DNA of 64,000 nt from an uncultured SAR86 cluster bacterium (GCA_902563105.1 CACEVU010000004.1:57113-121112); one strand, 5' to 3'. Positions 7,082-16,648 are shown, counted from the first letter of the stretch. The notes: generated by a model from the letters alone, not told the origin. Program-made: numbers and translations.

Positions 7082-9207
7082 TTTATTCCTTCTTTTGTGA
7101 AATTGACTTCAACTCTAGCATTGGCACCCTCTCCTTCATAGTTAAGAATAGTTCCTTCACCAAATACATCGTGCGTTACCAAGTCGCCCAAAGAAAACTC
7201 TTCGCCTTTAAACTCAGTGCCGCCAACAATCTTGGGCACGAAACCTTTTGAACTTGGTGTTTCTGATGACATTCTAATCTCATACTTCAACTCGTCAGGA
7301 ATTTCTTTTAAAAATCTAGATATTGGACTGAAACTTTCCATGCCATACATATTTCTTACTTCTGCGTACGTTAAGTAAAGTCTTTCCATTGCTCTTGTTA
7401 TACCAACGTAACAGAGCCTTCGCTCTTCTGCCAACTGACTTGGATCTTCTAAAGATCTTTTGTGAGGGAATAGGCCTTCTTCGCATCCAGCCATAAAAAC
7501 TAATGGGAACTCTAATCCCTTAGCTGAATGAAGGGTCATCATTTGTATTGCATCTTCGTCAATATCTGCCTGATTTTCACCTGCATCTAACGAAGCCTGA
7601 TCTAAAAATATTTCTAATTCATTTCTATCATCATCAGCGTCTTCACCTATGGGATTGAAACCAGATGCAGCAGAAACAAGTTCCTCTAAATTCTCTTTTC
7701 TTGATCTGCCTTTCTCTCCGGGCTCTTTTGCATGAAAATCTTTCAAACCGGTTAAATTTATGATTTCATCAAAAATTTCTCCAAGACCTTTATTTTCAGT
7801 GTCAGTTTTCAGTTGAGAAACTGTTTCAATGAAATGAGATAAGGCTCTGGAAGATTTCTTTATATTATCTTTAGAAATAGATTCTGCTGCTTTCCATAAA
7901 GATATGTTTTCAGCTCTTGCATGCTCCCGAACGCTATCTAAGGTTTTTGCTCCAATGCCTCTTGTAGGGACATTTACTATTCGTTCAAAAGCTGCATCAT
8001 TATCAAAATCTACGAGTAATTTTGAGTAACTTAGGGCATTTTTAATCTCCATTCTTTCATAGAACCTCACACCACCATAAATTCTATAAGGCAGCTCGGC
8101 ACGTAAAATACTATCCTCCAAAACACGAGATTGGGCATTTGATCTATACAAAATTGCTACATCATTAAGAGACCTTCCCTCATCGATCCAATTTTTTATA
8201 ATATCAACAATAAAACTTGCCTCATCTCTTTCATTGAAGGCACGATAAATTTTTAAAGGCTCACCTTCTTTATTTTCAGACCAAAGTTTTTTGCCTAATC
8301 TTTCGGGATTATTTGAAATAACTGCATTAGCTGAAGAAAGAATATTTTTTGTGGATCTATAGTTTTGCTCAAGCTTAATGGTTTTCACTTTCTTAAAATC
8401 TTTTTGGAACCTTTTGATGTTTGCACTTTTTGCCCCTCTCCAGCTATAAATTGATTGATCATCATCACCAACGACTGTCATAAAACTTTTTTTACCTAAG
8501 AGTTTTTTTAATAAAAGATATTGAATTTCATTGGTATCTTGAAATTCATCAACCAAAATATGTTCAAACCTATTCTGATAGTGCTCTAAAATTGCCTTAT
8601 TATTGGATAGCAGTTCAAAAGATCTCAAGAGGATTTCAGCAAAATCAACAAGTCCCTCTTGGTCACAAACTTTTTGGTACTCGTTCATGATATCGACCAT
8701 TTTTTCTTCAACAAAAGAAGCGCTGGACTTTATTTTTGCTTTTCTTCTACCTTCTTCTTTCTGATTGTTAATAAACCATTGTGCTTGTGAGGGCTGCCAG
8801 GTTGCATCGTCTAGCTCTAGAGATTTTATGACTCTCTTTATCACCCTATTCTGATCTTCTGAATCTAAAATAGAAAAGCTTCTTGGTAAACCAGCTTCTT
8901 CCCAATGTCTTCTTAACATCCTGTGAAATAAAGAGTGAAAAGTACCACACCACATCTGATTGAGTTGTTCGCCAAGAATGTTTTCTATTCTACCTCTCAT
9001 TTCTTTTGCAGCTTTATTAGTGAAGGTAACTGTTAATAAAGACATGGGATTTAAGTCTTGAACCTTACACAACCAAGCAACCTTGTGAGTGATGACTCGA
9101 GTTTTTCCAGAGCCAGCTCCTGCTAGAATCAAAGAGAACTGAGATTTGTCTGATACGGCTTCTCTCTGAGGAGAATTTAGATCATCCAATATATAAGATA
9201 CATCCAT
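7042..9207 (-). CDS. uvrD: DNA helicase II UvrD
   Basis: The protein is a superfamily 1A 3'-5' helicase of nucleotide excision and mismatch repair. Its 721 residues match E. coli UvrD (720), and the N-terminus MDVSYILDDLNSPQREAV is nearly the same. Helicase motifs are in order: LAGAGSGKTRV (Walker A), TFTNKAAKEMR, VDEFQDTN (Walker B), VVGDDDQSIYSWRGA, LEQNYRS, MTLHSAKGLEFPLVF and EERRLCYVGITRA. The C-terminal Tudor-like tail (LGDLVTHDVFGEGTIL) is present. The 3' end overlaps the start of dctP by 40 nt. A TAAAAT box lies 8 nt before the ATG with no ribosome site. Confidence 0.98.
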   Translation of the reverse strand: MDVSYILDDLNSPQREAVSDKSQFSLILAGAGSGKTRVITHKVAWLCKVQDLNPMSLLTVTFTNKAAKEMRGRIENILGEQLNQMWCGTFHSLFHRMLRRHWEEAGLPRSFSILDSEDQNRVIKRVIKSLELDDATWQPSQAQWFINNQKEEGRRKAKIKSSASFVEEKMVDIMNEYQKVCDQEGLVDFAEILLRSFELLSNNKAILEHYQNRFEHILVDEFQDTNEIQYLLLKKLLGKKSFMTVVGDDDQSIYSWRGAKSANIKRFQKDFKKVKTIKLEQNYRSTKNILSSANAVISNNPERLGKKLWSENKEGEPLKIYRAFNERDEASFIVDIIKNWIDEGRSLNDVAILYRSNAQSRVLEDSILRAELPYRIYGGVRFYERMEIKNALSYSKLLVDFDNDAAFERIVNVPTRGIGAKTLDSVREHARAENISLWKAAESISKDNIKKSSRALSHFIETVSQLKTDTENKGLGEIFDEIINLTGLKDFHAKEPGEKGRSRKENLEELVSAASGFNPIGEDADDDRNELEIFLDQASLDAGENQADIDEDAIQMMTLHSAKGLEFPLVFMAGCEEGLFPHKRSLEDPSQLAEERRLCYVGITRAMERLYLTYAEVRNMYGMESFSPISRFLKEIPDELKYEIRMSSETPSSKGFVPKIVGGTEFKGEEFSLGDLVTHDVFGEGTILNYEGEGANARVEVNFTKEGIKWLVLSFANLKKV

Positions 9208-9215
9208 ATATTTTT

Positions 9216-9221
9216 ATTTTA
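9216..9221 (-). promoter_or_regulatory. Possible -10 box of uvrD
   Basis: TAAAAT on the minus strand ends 8 nt before the uvrD ATG, which would place the transcript start within one or two bases of the codon. No convincing -35 hexamer is seen. It lies in the 47-nt gap shared with the divergent flavin-oxidase gene. Confidence 0.3.
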
Positions 9222-9254
9222 AGCTAAAGTAGATTCCTTATATTAATAACATTT

Positions 9255-9839
9255 ATGAAAGATTTTGAAAATTCTTTGGATAAGATGCTTGAAAAAGCTT
9301 TTTTGACTATTTCTAACGGAGTTGATAATTCTAAAAGTTATTTTCACACCCCGACTGTATGTACTTTTGAAGGTCAAGATATATCAGCAAGAACTGTTGT
9401 ACTCAGAGATTTTAATGAGCAAGAAAGAGTATTGAGATTTCATACCGATCAAAGATCGCCAAAAATTTCTCAAATTAAAGAAAATAATAATGCTACTGTT
9501 CATGCCTATGATCAAGAAGAAAAAATTCAAATTAGATTAAAAGGAAGTATTGAAGTTCATCATCAAGATTCCGTAACTGAAAAGGCATGGGAAAATACTA
9601 GAGAAATGTCCAAAGAATGTTACTCAGTAAAAGACTCTCCCAGCAAAAAGATAAATAATCCTATTGAGTTTGATATTGATAAGAACCAGATTGATAGAGA
9701 AATGGGTTATGAAAATTTTGCAGTAAATCTTTTTACCTTTCAATGCTTAGAAATCTTATATTTAAAAAGAGCGGGTCACAGAAGAGCAATCTTCGAATGG
9801 CATAATAATGATGTAAAAAAGAATTGGTTAATACCTTAA
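9255..9839 (+). CDS. Pyridoxamine 5'-phosphate oxidase-like flavin protein
   Basis: This is a split-barrel FMN-binding protein of the PNPOx-like group (Alr4036 type). The FMN-site segments SARTVVLRDF and LRFHTDQRSPKISQI are clear, followed by the strand IQIRLKGSIEVH. The C-terminus has YLKRAGHRRAIFEW, similar to the C-terminal dimer region of the family. It has 194 residues, close to PdxH, but the substrate-binding residues of true PdxH are not clearly seen, so I do not assign pyridoxal phosphate synthesis. It converges on the SMR gene with a 4-nt overlap. Confidence 0.8.
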   Translation: MKDFENSLDKMLEKAFLTISNGVDNSKSYFHTPTVCTFEGQDISARTVVLRDFNEQERVLRFHTDQRSPKISQIKENNNATVHAYDQEEKIQIRLKGSIEVHHQDSVTEKAWENTREMSKECYSVKDSPSKKINNPIEFDIDKNQIDREMGYENFAVNLFTFQCLEILYLKRAGHRRAIFEWHNNDVKKNWLIP

Positions 9840-10162
9840 TTTACGGTGTTAGCTAAAACTAAAATAACGCCAGTTACGATCAAAAGTATTCCAAAAGAAA
9901 CAAGCAAAGACGGAAATTCTTGATATTTGATTGCTCCTAAAATTGCTATTAAAACAATTCCTACTCCCGACCAAATTGCATAAGCTACAGAAACTGAAAT
10001 ATGCTGAAAAGTTAGCGAAAGAAAATAGAAACTTGCAGCATAGCTAAAAACAACTACAAGGTTGGGTATCATTTTTGTGAAGCCTTCTGTGTCTCTTAAA
10101 AAAAGAGTACCAACAACTTCTAAAACTATTGCTAAAAAGAGAAAGGTGTAAGGTAAAACCAT
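9836..10162 (-). CDS. Small multidrug resistance (SMR) efflux protein
   Basis: The protein is a four-helix proton-coupled exporter of the EmrE/QacE family that works as an antiparallel dimer in the inner membrane. The essential membrane glutamate is Glu15 in AIVLEVVGT. The family hallmark AYAIWSGVGIVLIAILG is intact, as is YAASFYFLSLTFQHI in helix 2. At 108 residues it has the standard length. Cationic drugs, quaternary amines or osmolytes are possible substrates; sequence alone does not decide. Confidence 0.93.
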   Translation of the reverse strand: MVLPYTFLFLAIVLEVVGTLFLRDTEGFTKMIPNLVVVFSYAASFYFLSLTFQHISVSVAYAIWSGVGIVLIAILGAIKYQEFPSLLVSFGILLIVTGVILVLANTVN

Positions 10163-10241
10163 AATTCTTTTTTATGATTGTAATCAATAAATTAAAAACT
10201 ATCTTGGAAAGTTAAGCTATTCAATTTTTTATATTTCAAGT

Positions 10242-10247
10242 TAAAAT
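10242..10247 (+). promoter_or_regulatory. Possible -10 box of the Bax inhibitor-1 gene
   Basis: TAAAAT ends 6 nt before ATG 10254, so transcription would start at about the codon itself. No Shine-Dalgarno is present. The -35 region is poor, and chance occurrence in this AT-rich gap cannot be excluded. Confidence 0.3.
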
Positions 10248-10253
10248 TAACTT

Positions 10254-11012
10254 ATGAGTAAACATAAAGCTTTGGACATGTTCGGAAGGTCTGGGAATCC
10301 TACATTGAGTGATGCCACTTTTGCTGATTTTGAAAACGTAGATCAAAAAACCATGACCTTACAGGGAACTGTAAATAAGGTTGGCATTCTTTTAGCTTTG
10401 GTTGTGTTGAGTGCTGCCTACACTTGGAATATTTATTTTGTAACTGGAAGTCCTGGAGCATTGATGCCAATCGGACTTTTTGGCGGCATGATTTTTGCTC
10501 TTATTACTATCTTCAAAAAAAACTGGGCGATGTATACCGCACCCATTTATGCCATATTGGAAGGTCTCTTCTTAGGTGGAATTTCCGCCATTTTTGAAAG
10601 TCAGTATCCAGGAATTGTTATTCAAGCAACTGGATTAACTTTTGGTACTTTGGCCTCCTTATTAGTACTTTATAAAACAGGGGTAATAAAGCCTACAGAA
10701 AATTTCAGACTTATGGTGGTATCAGCCACTATGGGTATTGCATTGCTCTATGTAGTTAGCTTCATTATGAGTATGTTTGGAACAGGCATCGGCTTTATTC
10801 ATGACAATGGTATTTTTGGTATTGGATTTAGCCTTTTCGTTGTGGGTATTGCGGCTTTGAATTTAGTTTTAGATTTTGATTTTATCGAACAAGGATCAGA
10901 GAAAAATGCACCTAAATATATGGAATGGTTTGGAGCTTTTGCTTTAATGGTTACCTTGATTTGGCTTTATTTAGAAATGCTTAGACTGCTTGCAAAACTT
11001 AGAAGCAGATAG
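10254..11012 (+). CDS. Bax inhibitor-1/YccA family membrane protein
   Basis: The 252-residue protein has about seven membrane helices and matches the longer bacterial Bax inhibitor-1 group. Visible marks are the soluble N-terminus with TLQGTVNKVGILLALV, the helix pair YAILEGLFLGGISAIFE, and the family end LDFDFIEQGSEKNAPKYMEW with its paired acidic residues in the membrane. Homologues are pH-sensitive calcium leak channels or FtsH modulators; the role here is not shown by sequence. It overlaps the next small gene by one base. Confidence 0.88.
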   Translation: MSKHKALDMFGRSGNPTLSDATFADFENVDQKTMTLQGTVNKVGILLALVVLSAAYTWNIYFVTGSPGALMPIGLFGGMIFALITIFKKNWAMYTAPIYAILEGLFLGGISAIFESQYPGIVIQATGLTFGTLASLLVLYKTGVIKPTENFRLMVVSATMGIALLYVVSFIMSMFGTGIGFIHDNGIFGIGFSLFVVGIAALNLVLDFDFIEQGSEKNAPKYMEWFGAFALMVTLIWLYLEMLRLLAKLRSR

Positions 11013-11221
11013 TGTCTTTATCAAATATCTTTTTTTTACTCTTAACGGCCATATCTTTAGCTGCATTCTTTTTTTTTGGAAGACTTAGGGCTTCTGAAAA
11101 ACAAATTAATAGAGAAAATAGGATTGATTGGACAAATAGAAGGTATGATTTCTTAAAATACTTCCTACTTATTCTTTTTTTAGCAATAGGTATAGCTTTT
11201 TTAATTAAAGCTTTCGCTTAG
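11012..11221 (+). CDS. Small two-helix membrane protein (69 aa), unknown
   Basis: A GTG start at 11012 overlaps the TAG of the preceding gene by one base. The product has two hydrophobic helices (residues 3-23 and 49-67) joined by a charged linker, RASEKQINRENRIDWTNRRY. I know no specific function. The gene lies 12 nt before nadB and appears to be in the same transcript. Confidence 0.6.
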   Translation: MSLSNIFFLLLTAISLAAFFFFGRLRASEKQINRENRIDWTNRRYDFLKYFLLILFLAIGIAFLIKAFA

Positions 11222-11233
11222 AATAAATTCCCG

Positions 11234-12802
11234 ATGATAGATACCGAAATCTTAATTATTGGTGGTGGTGCTGCTGGATTGACTGCCGCTATTGAACTTT
11301 CACAAGACCGCAAAGTTTCTGTTATCTCTAAAGAAAAAATTGTAGATAGTTCTACTTGGTATGCTCAAGGAGGAATAGCTGCAGTTATGGGTGAAAAAGA
11401 CTCTATAGAAGAGCATATTTCGGATACTTTAGAAGTTGGAGATGGTATTTGTAATAAAAAAGCCGTTTCTCATTGTGTAAAGAATAGTAAAGCAGCAATT
11501 GATTGGCTCATTGAAATGGGTGTAAATTTTACTAAAACTAAAGATGGAGAAAAATTACACCTCACTCAAGAAGGGGGTCATTCTAAGAGAAGAGTTGCTC
11601 ATTCAAAAGATACAACGGGAAAAGAAGTTTCTAACTCTTTGATCCAAAAAGCCAGAAAAATTAAGAATATATCTATTCATGAAAATCATTTAGCGGTTGA
11701 TTTGATTGTTCAAAATGAAATTTGTTTAGGTGCTTATATTTTTGATAAGGAAAAAGAAGAGGTTGTTACTTTCAAATCAGATGCAACAATTCTTGCGTCT
11801 GGAGGAGCAAGTAAGGTTTACTTATACACAAGCAATCCCGATGGAACTAGTGGAGATGGTATGGCGTTAGCTTGGCGAGCAGGATGCGAGCTATCAAACA
11901 TGGAATTTAATCAATTTCATCCTACTTGTCTTTATCACCCTGAAGCTAAATCTTTTTTGATAAGCGAAGCTCTCAGAGGGGAAGGAGCTTTTTTGTTGAA
12001 TCACGAAAATGAAAGATTCATGAAAAAGTATCATAAAAAAAATGAATTAGCTCCTAGAGATGTAGTAGCAAGATCGATTGACGAAGAAATGAAAAAAACT
12101 GGCAAAGATTTTGTATATTTAGACATAAGCCACAAACCTAAGAGAATGGTATTAAAGTCATTCCCTGCAATATATGAAAAGTGTCTGACTTTTGGTTTTG
12201 ATATTACAAAAGACAAAATACCTATTGTGCCTGCTGCCCATTACACATGTGGTGGGATCAAAACAGGTTTATCAGGAGAAACCAATATTAATAAGCTTTA
12301 TGCTATTGGAGAAACAGCATGCACTGGTCTTCACGGTGCTAACAGAATGGCTAGTAATTCTTTGTTGGAATGTATTGTATTTGCAAAATCTGCTGCCTCG
12401 CATATTAAAAAAAACTTTTGTTTCAATGGCAAAAAGTTGAAAAATTGGGATTCCTCAAAAGTAATAAAATCTGGAGAAAACGTTCTAATTTCCCATAACT
12501 GGGACGAAACAAGAAGGCTAATGTGGGACTATGTTGGGGTCGTGAGATCAAGTGATCGTCTTTTGAAAGCGAAAGAGAAAATAAAAGTAATTGAACAAGA
12601 AGTTGAAAGTTTTTATAAAAACTTTGAGTTGAATTCCGATTTTATCGAATTGAGAAATTTGGTTTTGGTTGCCAGAATAATTATTGAGAGCTCTATTTTA
12701 AGAAAAGAAAGCAGAGGTCTTCATTACAACATTGATTTTCCCGGGAAATTAAAGAAAGGAAAACCTTCAACCATTTCAAGAAAAACAGTCAAAGCTGTTT
12801 AA
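11234..12802 (+). CDS. nadB: L-aspartate oxidase NadB
   Basis: This FAD enzyme oxidises L-aspartate to iminoaspartate, the first step of de novo NAD synthesis. The N-terminal dinucleotide fold LIIGGGAAGLTAAIELS is followed by the succinate dehydrogenase-like segments STWYAQGGIAAVMG, GGHSKRRVAHSKDTTG, EFNQFHPTCLYHP and ISEALRGEGAFLLN. The active-site stretch YTCGGIKTGLSGETNI and the FAD region GANRMASNSLLECIVF complete it. It has 522 residues against 540 in E. coli. NadA and NadC are not in the window. Its 3' end overlaps the convergent CBS gene by 14 nt. Confidence 0.96.
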   Translation: MIDTEILIIGGGAAGLTAAIELSQDRKVSVISKEKIVDSSTWYAQGGIAAVMGEKDSIEEHISDTLEVGDGICNKKAVSHCVKNSKAAIDWLIEMGVNFTKTKDGEKLHLTQEGGHSKRRVAHSKDTTGKEVSNSLIQKARKIKNISIHENHLAVDLIVQNEICLGAYIFDKEKEEVVTFKSDATILASGGASKVYLYTSNPDGTSGDGMALAWRAGCELSNMEFNQFHPTCLYHPEAKSFLISEALRGEGAFLLNHENERFMKKYHKKNELAPRDVVARSIDEEMKKTGKDFVYLDISHKPKRMVLKSFPAIYEKCLTFGFDITKDKIPIVPAAHYTCGGIKTGLSGETNINKLYAIGETACTGLHGANRMASNSLLECIVFAKSAASHIKKNFCFNGKKLKNWDSSKVIKSGENVLISHNWDETRRLMWDYVGVVRSSDRLLKAKEKIKVIEQEVESFYKNFELNSDFIELRNLVLVARIIIESSILRKESRGLHYNIDFPGKLKKGKPSTISRKTVKAV

Positions 12803-13187
12803 TCAGATCTCTCATAGAGAGAATCCCTACTAGCTTATCCTGATCCATAACAGCAAGATGGCGTATTTGATTTTCGATCATTAAATCTAACGCATCGATT
12901 TTAGAACATTGGGGAGTAACGCTTATTATGTTTTTTGACATTATTTCTTGTACTTCGTCCTTTAGTGACTCTATTCCTTTTCGAGCTATGAGTTCAATTA
13001 CGTCTCTTTCTGTTAAAATACCTTCTAGATCTTGCGGATCATTAGTATCAGAACAATAGACTAATAAAGCTCCAATTCTATTTTTATCCATTATTCTGCA
13101 AGCCCCCTCAACTGAAGAGTTTCTAGGCACAGCAAAAATATCCCAATATCTTTGCTTTAAAAGTAACGATTCTATATTTTCAGACAT
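12789..13187 (-). CDS. CBS-domain pair protein
   Basis: A 132-residue protein made of two cystathionine beta-synthase motifs in tandem, which together form one adenylate-sensing Bateman module. The first repeat includes SVEGACRIMDKNRIGALLV and ILTERDVIELIARKG. The second has MSKNIISVTPQCSKIDALDL and RHLAVMDQDKLVGILSMRDL. No catalytic or membrane domain is attached, so it probably regulates another protein. It lies convergent to nadB with overlapping 3' ends. Confidence 0.88.
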   Translation of the reverse strand: MSENIESLLLKQRYWDIFAVPRNSSVEGACRIMDKNRIGALLVYCSDTNDPQDLEGILTERDVIELIARKGIESLKDEVQEIMSKNIISVTPQCSKIDALDLMIENQIRHLAVMDQDKLVGILSMRDLIKQL

Positions 13188-13217
13188 TAAGTGAGATGAT
13201 TTATGGAGTTTTTTGTT

Positions 13218-13240
13218 TATAATACTTCAAAATCTAGGAG
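13218..13240 (+). promoter_or_regulatory. -10 box and ribosome site before the TonB-like gene
   Basis: A perfect TATAAT lies at 13218-13223 and would start transcription near 13230. A strong AGGAG at 13236-13240 is eight bases before ATG 13249. A -35 hexamer is not convincing. The ribosome site decides the start of the next gene over an upstream in-frame ATG at 13213. Confidence 0.45.
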
Positions 13241-13248
13241 ATTTAAAA

Positions 13249-13632
13249 ATGATATTTATAAAAGGAATTAAGTTATTGTCTTTTGCCATTATTTTTTTAG
13301 GGATAAGTTCTTTAATGCATGCGGATAAAGGGTTTATTACTGTTGACGGGAAAAATATTGAGATGGATGTTGAAAGGCAATATCAGGCACCAGCAAGTTA
13401 TCCAAGAAAAGCTTTAAGGCTTGCAAAGGAAGGCTATGTAATCGTTGAATTTGATGTGAGCGCTGATGGCGACGTAATAGATCCTTTTGTGCTTGAAGGT
13501 GAGCCGGCAGGATTGTTTGACAGAGCTGCAATGAAATCCATAAGAAAATGGATTTATCAACCTCCAATTTACGAAGGTGTTCCAGTTCAAGTAAACGATG
13601 TTCAAGTCAAATTATCTTTTAGAGTTCAATAA
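13249..13632 (+). CDS. Exported TonB C-terminal domain protein
   Basis: The 127-residue protein has a signal peptide (KLLSFAIIFLGISSLMHA) and then a lone TonB C-terminal fold: YPRKALRLAKEGYVIVEFDV, the AAMKSIRKWIYQPP helix-strand and VNDVQVKLSFRVQ. TonB itself has an N-terminal membrane anchor and a Pro-rich spacer; neither is present, so this is a periplasmic free domain. It comes 22 nt before the hybrid kinase gene on the same strand and may act with that sensor, which is inference. The start at 13249 is chosen for its AGGAG site. Confidence 0.78.
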   Translation: MIFIKGIKLLSFAIIFLGISSLMHADKGFITVDGKNIEMDVERQYQAPASYPRKALRLAKEGYVIVEFDVSADGDVIDPFVLEGEPAGLFDRAAMKSIRKWIYQPPIYEGVPVQVNDVQVKLSFRVQ

Positions 13633-13654
13633 CATCATTCTTATCTGCGCATAA

Positions 13655-16648
13655 ATGCGTATCAGAACAGTACTAATTGGTATAGGTCTAGCAGGCAATC
13701 TACTGCTAGCCCTGTCCTTATTTTTTTTATTCAACTACCGTGACGCAACGCAAAAAGGCTTTGCAAACGAATCTTTAGTCTCGACCTATGAAGCTGCTTG
13801 GTTTCAAACTTTAGAAACTTCTATTGATGCTATATCGGCCTGGCTTCCAATAACAGGTGAAAGAGGAAATTTTTGGGATCCAGAAAATCCAATATATCCA
13901 GAGGAAGAATTGTCCTCTCCTGATGATTCCTACGCAAACCCACTTATTCAATTCATAACGGATAAAAATATCGGGGAAGCAGGCTATTTGCTTGATCTGA
14001 TGTTTGAGTTTGATTTAGACGAAGGTAATTTGAGTTTCATTAAAGCTTATTATCCTAACGGTCAAAGATTTTATTGTTCTAGTGCTTTAGATTTATCCGG
14101 CATAGATGCATGTAACCCCCAAGCTAAGACAGAATATGACAGCAACCTTTCTGAATTTCTAATTGACGCAAGCAAGAGGCCAAGGCGCTTTCTTCAGAAA
14201 ATTGTAGACTCAAGTGGGGAAAAAATTCCTACATTGAATCAAATGATGGCTTTTCCAATAAAGGCTTTTAGTAGAAATGCAGAAGCAATAATTGTTATGG
14301 GAATTGACGTACGAAAATCAATGGAAACTTTTGGGGATGAATTTGAACTTGTATCTGCTGTCCAAACTGAAGAAGGTATTATCTCTTTGGGCGATGACTA
14401 CGCGCGATATGAATCAGGTTTAGAACTTGATGAAACATCTAATTTTGGAATTACCAATCTAAAAGGTCATGTTGATAAAGCCAATTCAAATTTAAAAGAG
14501 TTTGGAAATAGAACCTCAACCAGAGACAGTGATTTAGGATCTTTGATCACACTGCTGCCTTTAAGTTCTTACCTTTCATCTGATAAGGCTCAATTATTTA
14601 TTTTCAGAGATGAAAGTGAAAGTATCTCTCAAGAAAATGTCATTTTAAATACTATTTACGCCATTATCTTCATAGTTATTTTCCTTGTTATCGGGTTTAC
14701 GTCTTTAATTCTTGCGAGTGTTTTTGGCTCTGTAAATAAAGCTATTGAAGTTTTACAAGCTCTTACCAGTGGCGACTTGACAAAAACTATGCCTCAAAGA
14801 AGAGGTCTACTTAGATCTGAAAAAGATGAGGTAGGAGAACTTGCTAAAGCTCTAGAAATTTATAGAGGCCATTTAAATGAAATGGAAAATATAAGAACCG
14901 AACAAGCTAGAAGAAGAAAAGAAAGAGATACAGCAATTATCGAAAAAATGAGTATTCTTGCTGACGAGCTAGAAGGAGATTCTAGAACCTTGATACTTAA
15001 TGATATTAATAGAATGCAGAATCTTGCAGCGGAAAGCTCTCAAGAAAAAGGTGAAGAAGCATCTGTTGAGCTTATGACAGTTGCATTCACAAGAATGGCT
15101 GATGAAGTGCAAGTGCTTATTGATACAAGGACAAAAGAGATGGAAGAATCAAGAGATGAAGCATTAGAAGCAAATGAACAAAGAAGCAAATTTTTTGCAA
15201 ATATGAGTCATGAACTTCGAACGCCATTAAACGCGATTTTAGGTTACGGGGAGATGCTTTATGAAGAGTGCGAAGATCTTGGTTACGATGATCTAATGCC
15301 AGATTTAAAGAAAATCACAACATCAGGGACGCATCTCCTGTCACTAATCAATAATATTTTAGATCTATCAAAAATTGAATCCGGAAAGATGGAGCTTTTT
15401 GTAACAAGTTTCGAGATTGAAAAGGTAGTAGAAACACTTAGAGATATAAATGCACCACTTGCTTCTAAAAATGATAATGGATTTAAAATAAATGTTCAGG
15501 AGGCGATTGGCTCCATGTCTCAAGACGAGACAAAGTTAAGACAATGTGTAACAAATTTCCTAAGTAATGCTTTCAAGTTTACAAAAAATGGACTTGTAAC
15601 TCTTGATGTATCTTCATTCGAAAAAGATGAAGTAGACATGATTGAATTCAAAGTCACAGATGATGGGGAAGGTATGAGCGAAGAAGGAGTTTCCAAAGTA
15701 TTTGAAGAGTACGAACAAGCTGAAAGGTCTACCTCAGCAACTCACGGTGGAACAGGCTTAGGTCTGCCAATTAGTAAGAGATTTGCAGAGTTAATGGGAG
15801 GAGGTGTAACTGTCTCGAGCGAGAAAGGAGCCGGATCAGTATTTTCTATCTTTATTCCGAGAATTTGTGACGAAACCGATGAATTAGAAAACGAAGAAAT
15901 TTCTACGCTTGAGGGAGAAAATATTTGTGTGTTAATTGATGATGATATTGCCATGCACGATCTTATTAAGAGGACAGTTAAAAAGGCAGGTATGACATTG
16001 ATAGGAGCTACAAATGGAGAACAAGGTCTTAACATGATAAGAGAATCTAAACCAAAATTAATTTTATTAGATGTGCTTATGCCAGGAAGAGATGGTTGGT
16101 CAATCTTGAAAGAGTGTAAATCGGATAAAGAAATTAAAGATATTCCTGTAATTATGGTATCCCAAATGTCACAAGAGACCCTAGCCTTTTCTCTAGGAGC
16201 GGATGATTATTTAACAAAGCCAATAGACAGAGATAAGTTCCTCAATATGGTAACTAATCTGTTGGGAACATCTAAGAATAAAAAAATTCTTATCGTTGAT
16301 GATGATGCAAATACCAGAGATATTTTAGCTAGAGCTCTTGATGATGCTGGATATGAACCCTTCTTGGCGAAAGACGGTAAGGAAGGTCTCGATAATTTAG
16401 ATAAAAATCCTGCTTTGATTGTCTTAGATTTAGAAATGCCAAGAATGGATGGATTTGAGTTTTTAGAAAATTTTGTGGAAATGGATTTTGAAGAAAAACC
16501 AAATATTTTGGTTTATTCGGGTAAAGATTTATCAGAAGTTCAAGAAGAGCTCTTGCGTAAAAACGTTGCTGGACTTGTCAAAAAAGATGAGGTATCTATT
16601 AATCAACTACCTGGAATGGTCACTAAACTATTGGGATCAAAAGCTTAA
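13655..16648 (+). CDS. Membrane hybrid histidine kinase with two receiver domains
   Basis: The 997-residue sensor has a first helix near residues 5-27, a periplasmic sensing region of about 300 residues, a second helix near 331-353 and a HAMP linker. The HisKA domain contains the phosphorylatable His519 in MSHELRTPLNAILGY. The ATPase domain follows, with N-box CVTNFLSNAFKFT, G1 VTDDGEGMSE and G2 GGTGLGLPISKRF. Receiver 1 has Asp806 in LILLDVLMPGRDGW, and receiver 2 has Asp925 in IVLDLEMPRMDGF. All catalytic residues look intact. The signal sensed is unknown. It is next to a lone receiver and two cyclic di-GMP enzymes, which are its likely targets. The 3' end overlaps the convergent receiver gene by 4 nt. 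Confidence 0.93.
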   Translation: MRIRTVLIGIGLAGNLLLALSLFFLFNYRDATQKGFANESLVSTYEAAWFQTLETSIDAISAWLPITGERGNFWDPENPIYPEEELSSPDDSYANPLIQFITDKNIGEAGYLLDLMFEFDLDEGNLSFIKAYYPNGQRFYCSSALDLSGIDACNPQAKTEYDSNLSEFLIDASKRPRRFLQKIVDSSGEKIPTLNQMMAFPIKAFSRNAEAIIVMGIDVRKSMETFGDEFELVSAVQTEEGIISLGDDYARYESGLELDETSNFGITNLKGHVDKANSNLKEFGNRTSTRDSDLGSLITLLPLSSYLSSDKAQLFIFRDESESISQENVILNTIYAIIFIVIFLVIGFTSLILASVFGSVNKAIEVLQALTSGDLTKTMPQRRGLLRSEKDEVGELAKALEIYRGHLNEMENIRTEQARRRKERDTAIIEKMSILADELEGDSRTLILNDINRMQNLAAESSQEKGEEASVELMTVAFTRMADEVQVLIDTRTKEMEESRDEALEANEQRSKFFANMSHELRTPLNAILGYGEMLYEECEDLGYDDLMPDLKKITTSGTHLLSLINNILDLSKIESGKMELFVTSFEIEKVVETLRDINAPLASKNDNGFKINVQEAIGSMSQDETKLRQCVTNFLSNAFKFTKNGLVTLDVSSFEKDEVDMIEFKVTDDGEGMSEEGVSKVFEEYEQAERSTSATHGGTGLGLPISKRFAELMGGGVTVSSEKGAGSVFSIFIPRICDETDELENEEISTLEGENICVLIDDDIAMHDLIKRTVKKAGMTLIGATNGEQGLNMIRESKPKLILLDVLMPGRDGWSILKECKSDKEIKDIPVIMVSQMSQETLAFSLGADDYLTKPIDRDKFLNMVTNLLGTSKNKKILIVDDDANTRDILARALDDAGYEPFLAKDGKEGLDNLDKNPALIVLDLEMPRMDGFEFLENFVEMDFEEKPNILVYSGKDLSEVQEELLRKNVAGLVKKDEVSINQLPGMVTKLLGSKA

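Noticed and set aside
9255..9839. Assignment as PdxH
   Set aside because: The fold and flavin motifs fit, but the specific PdxH substrate residues are not clearly seen, so only the wider family is given.
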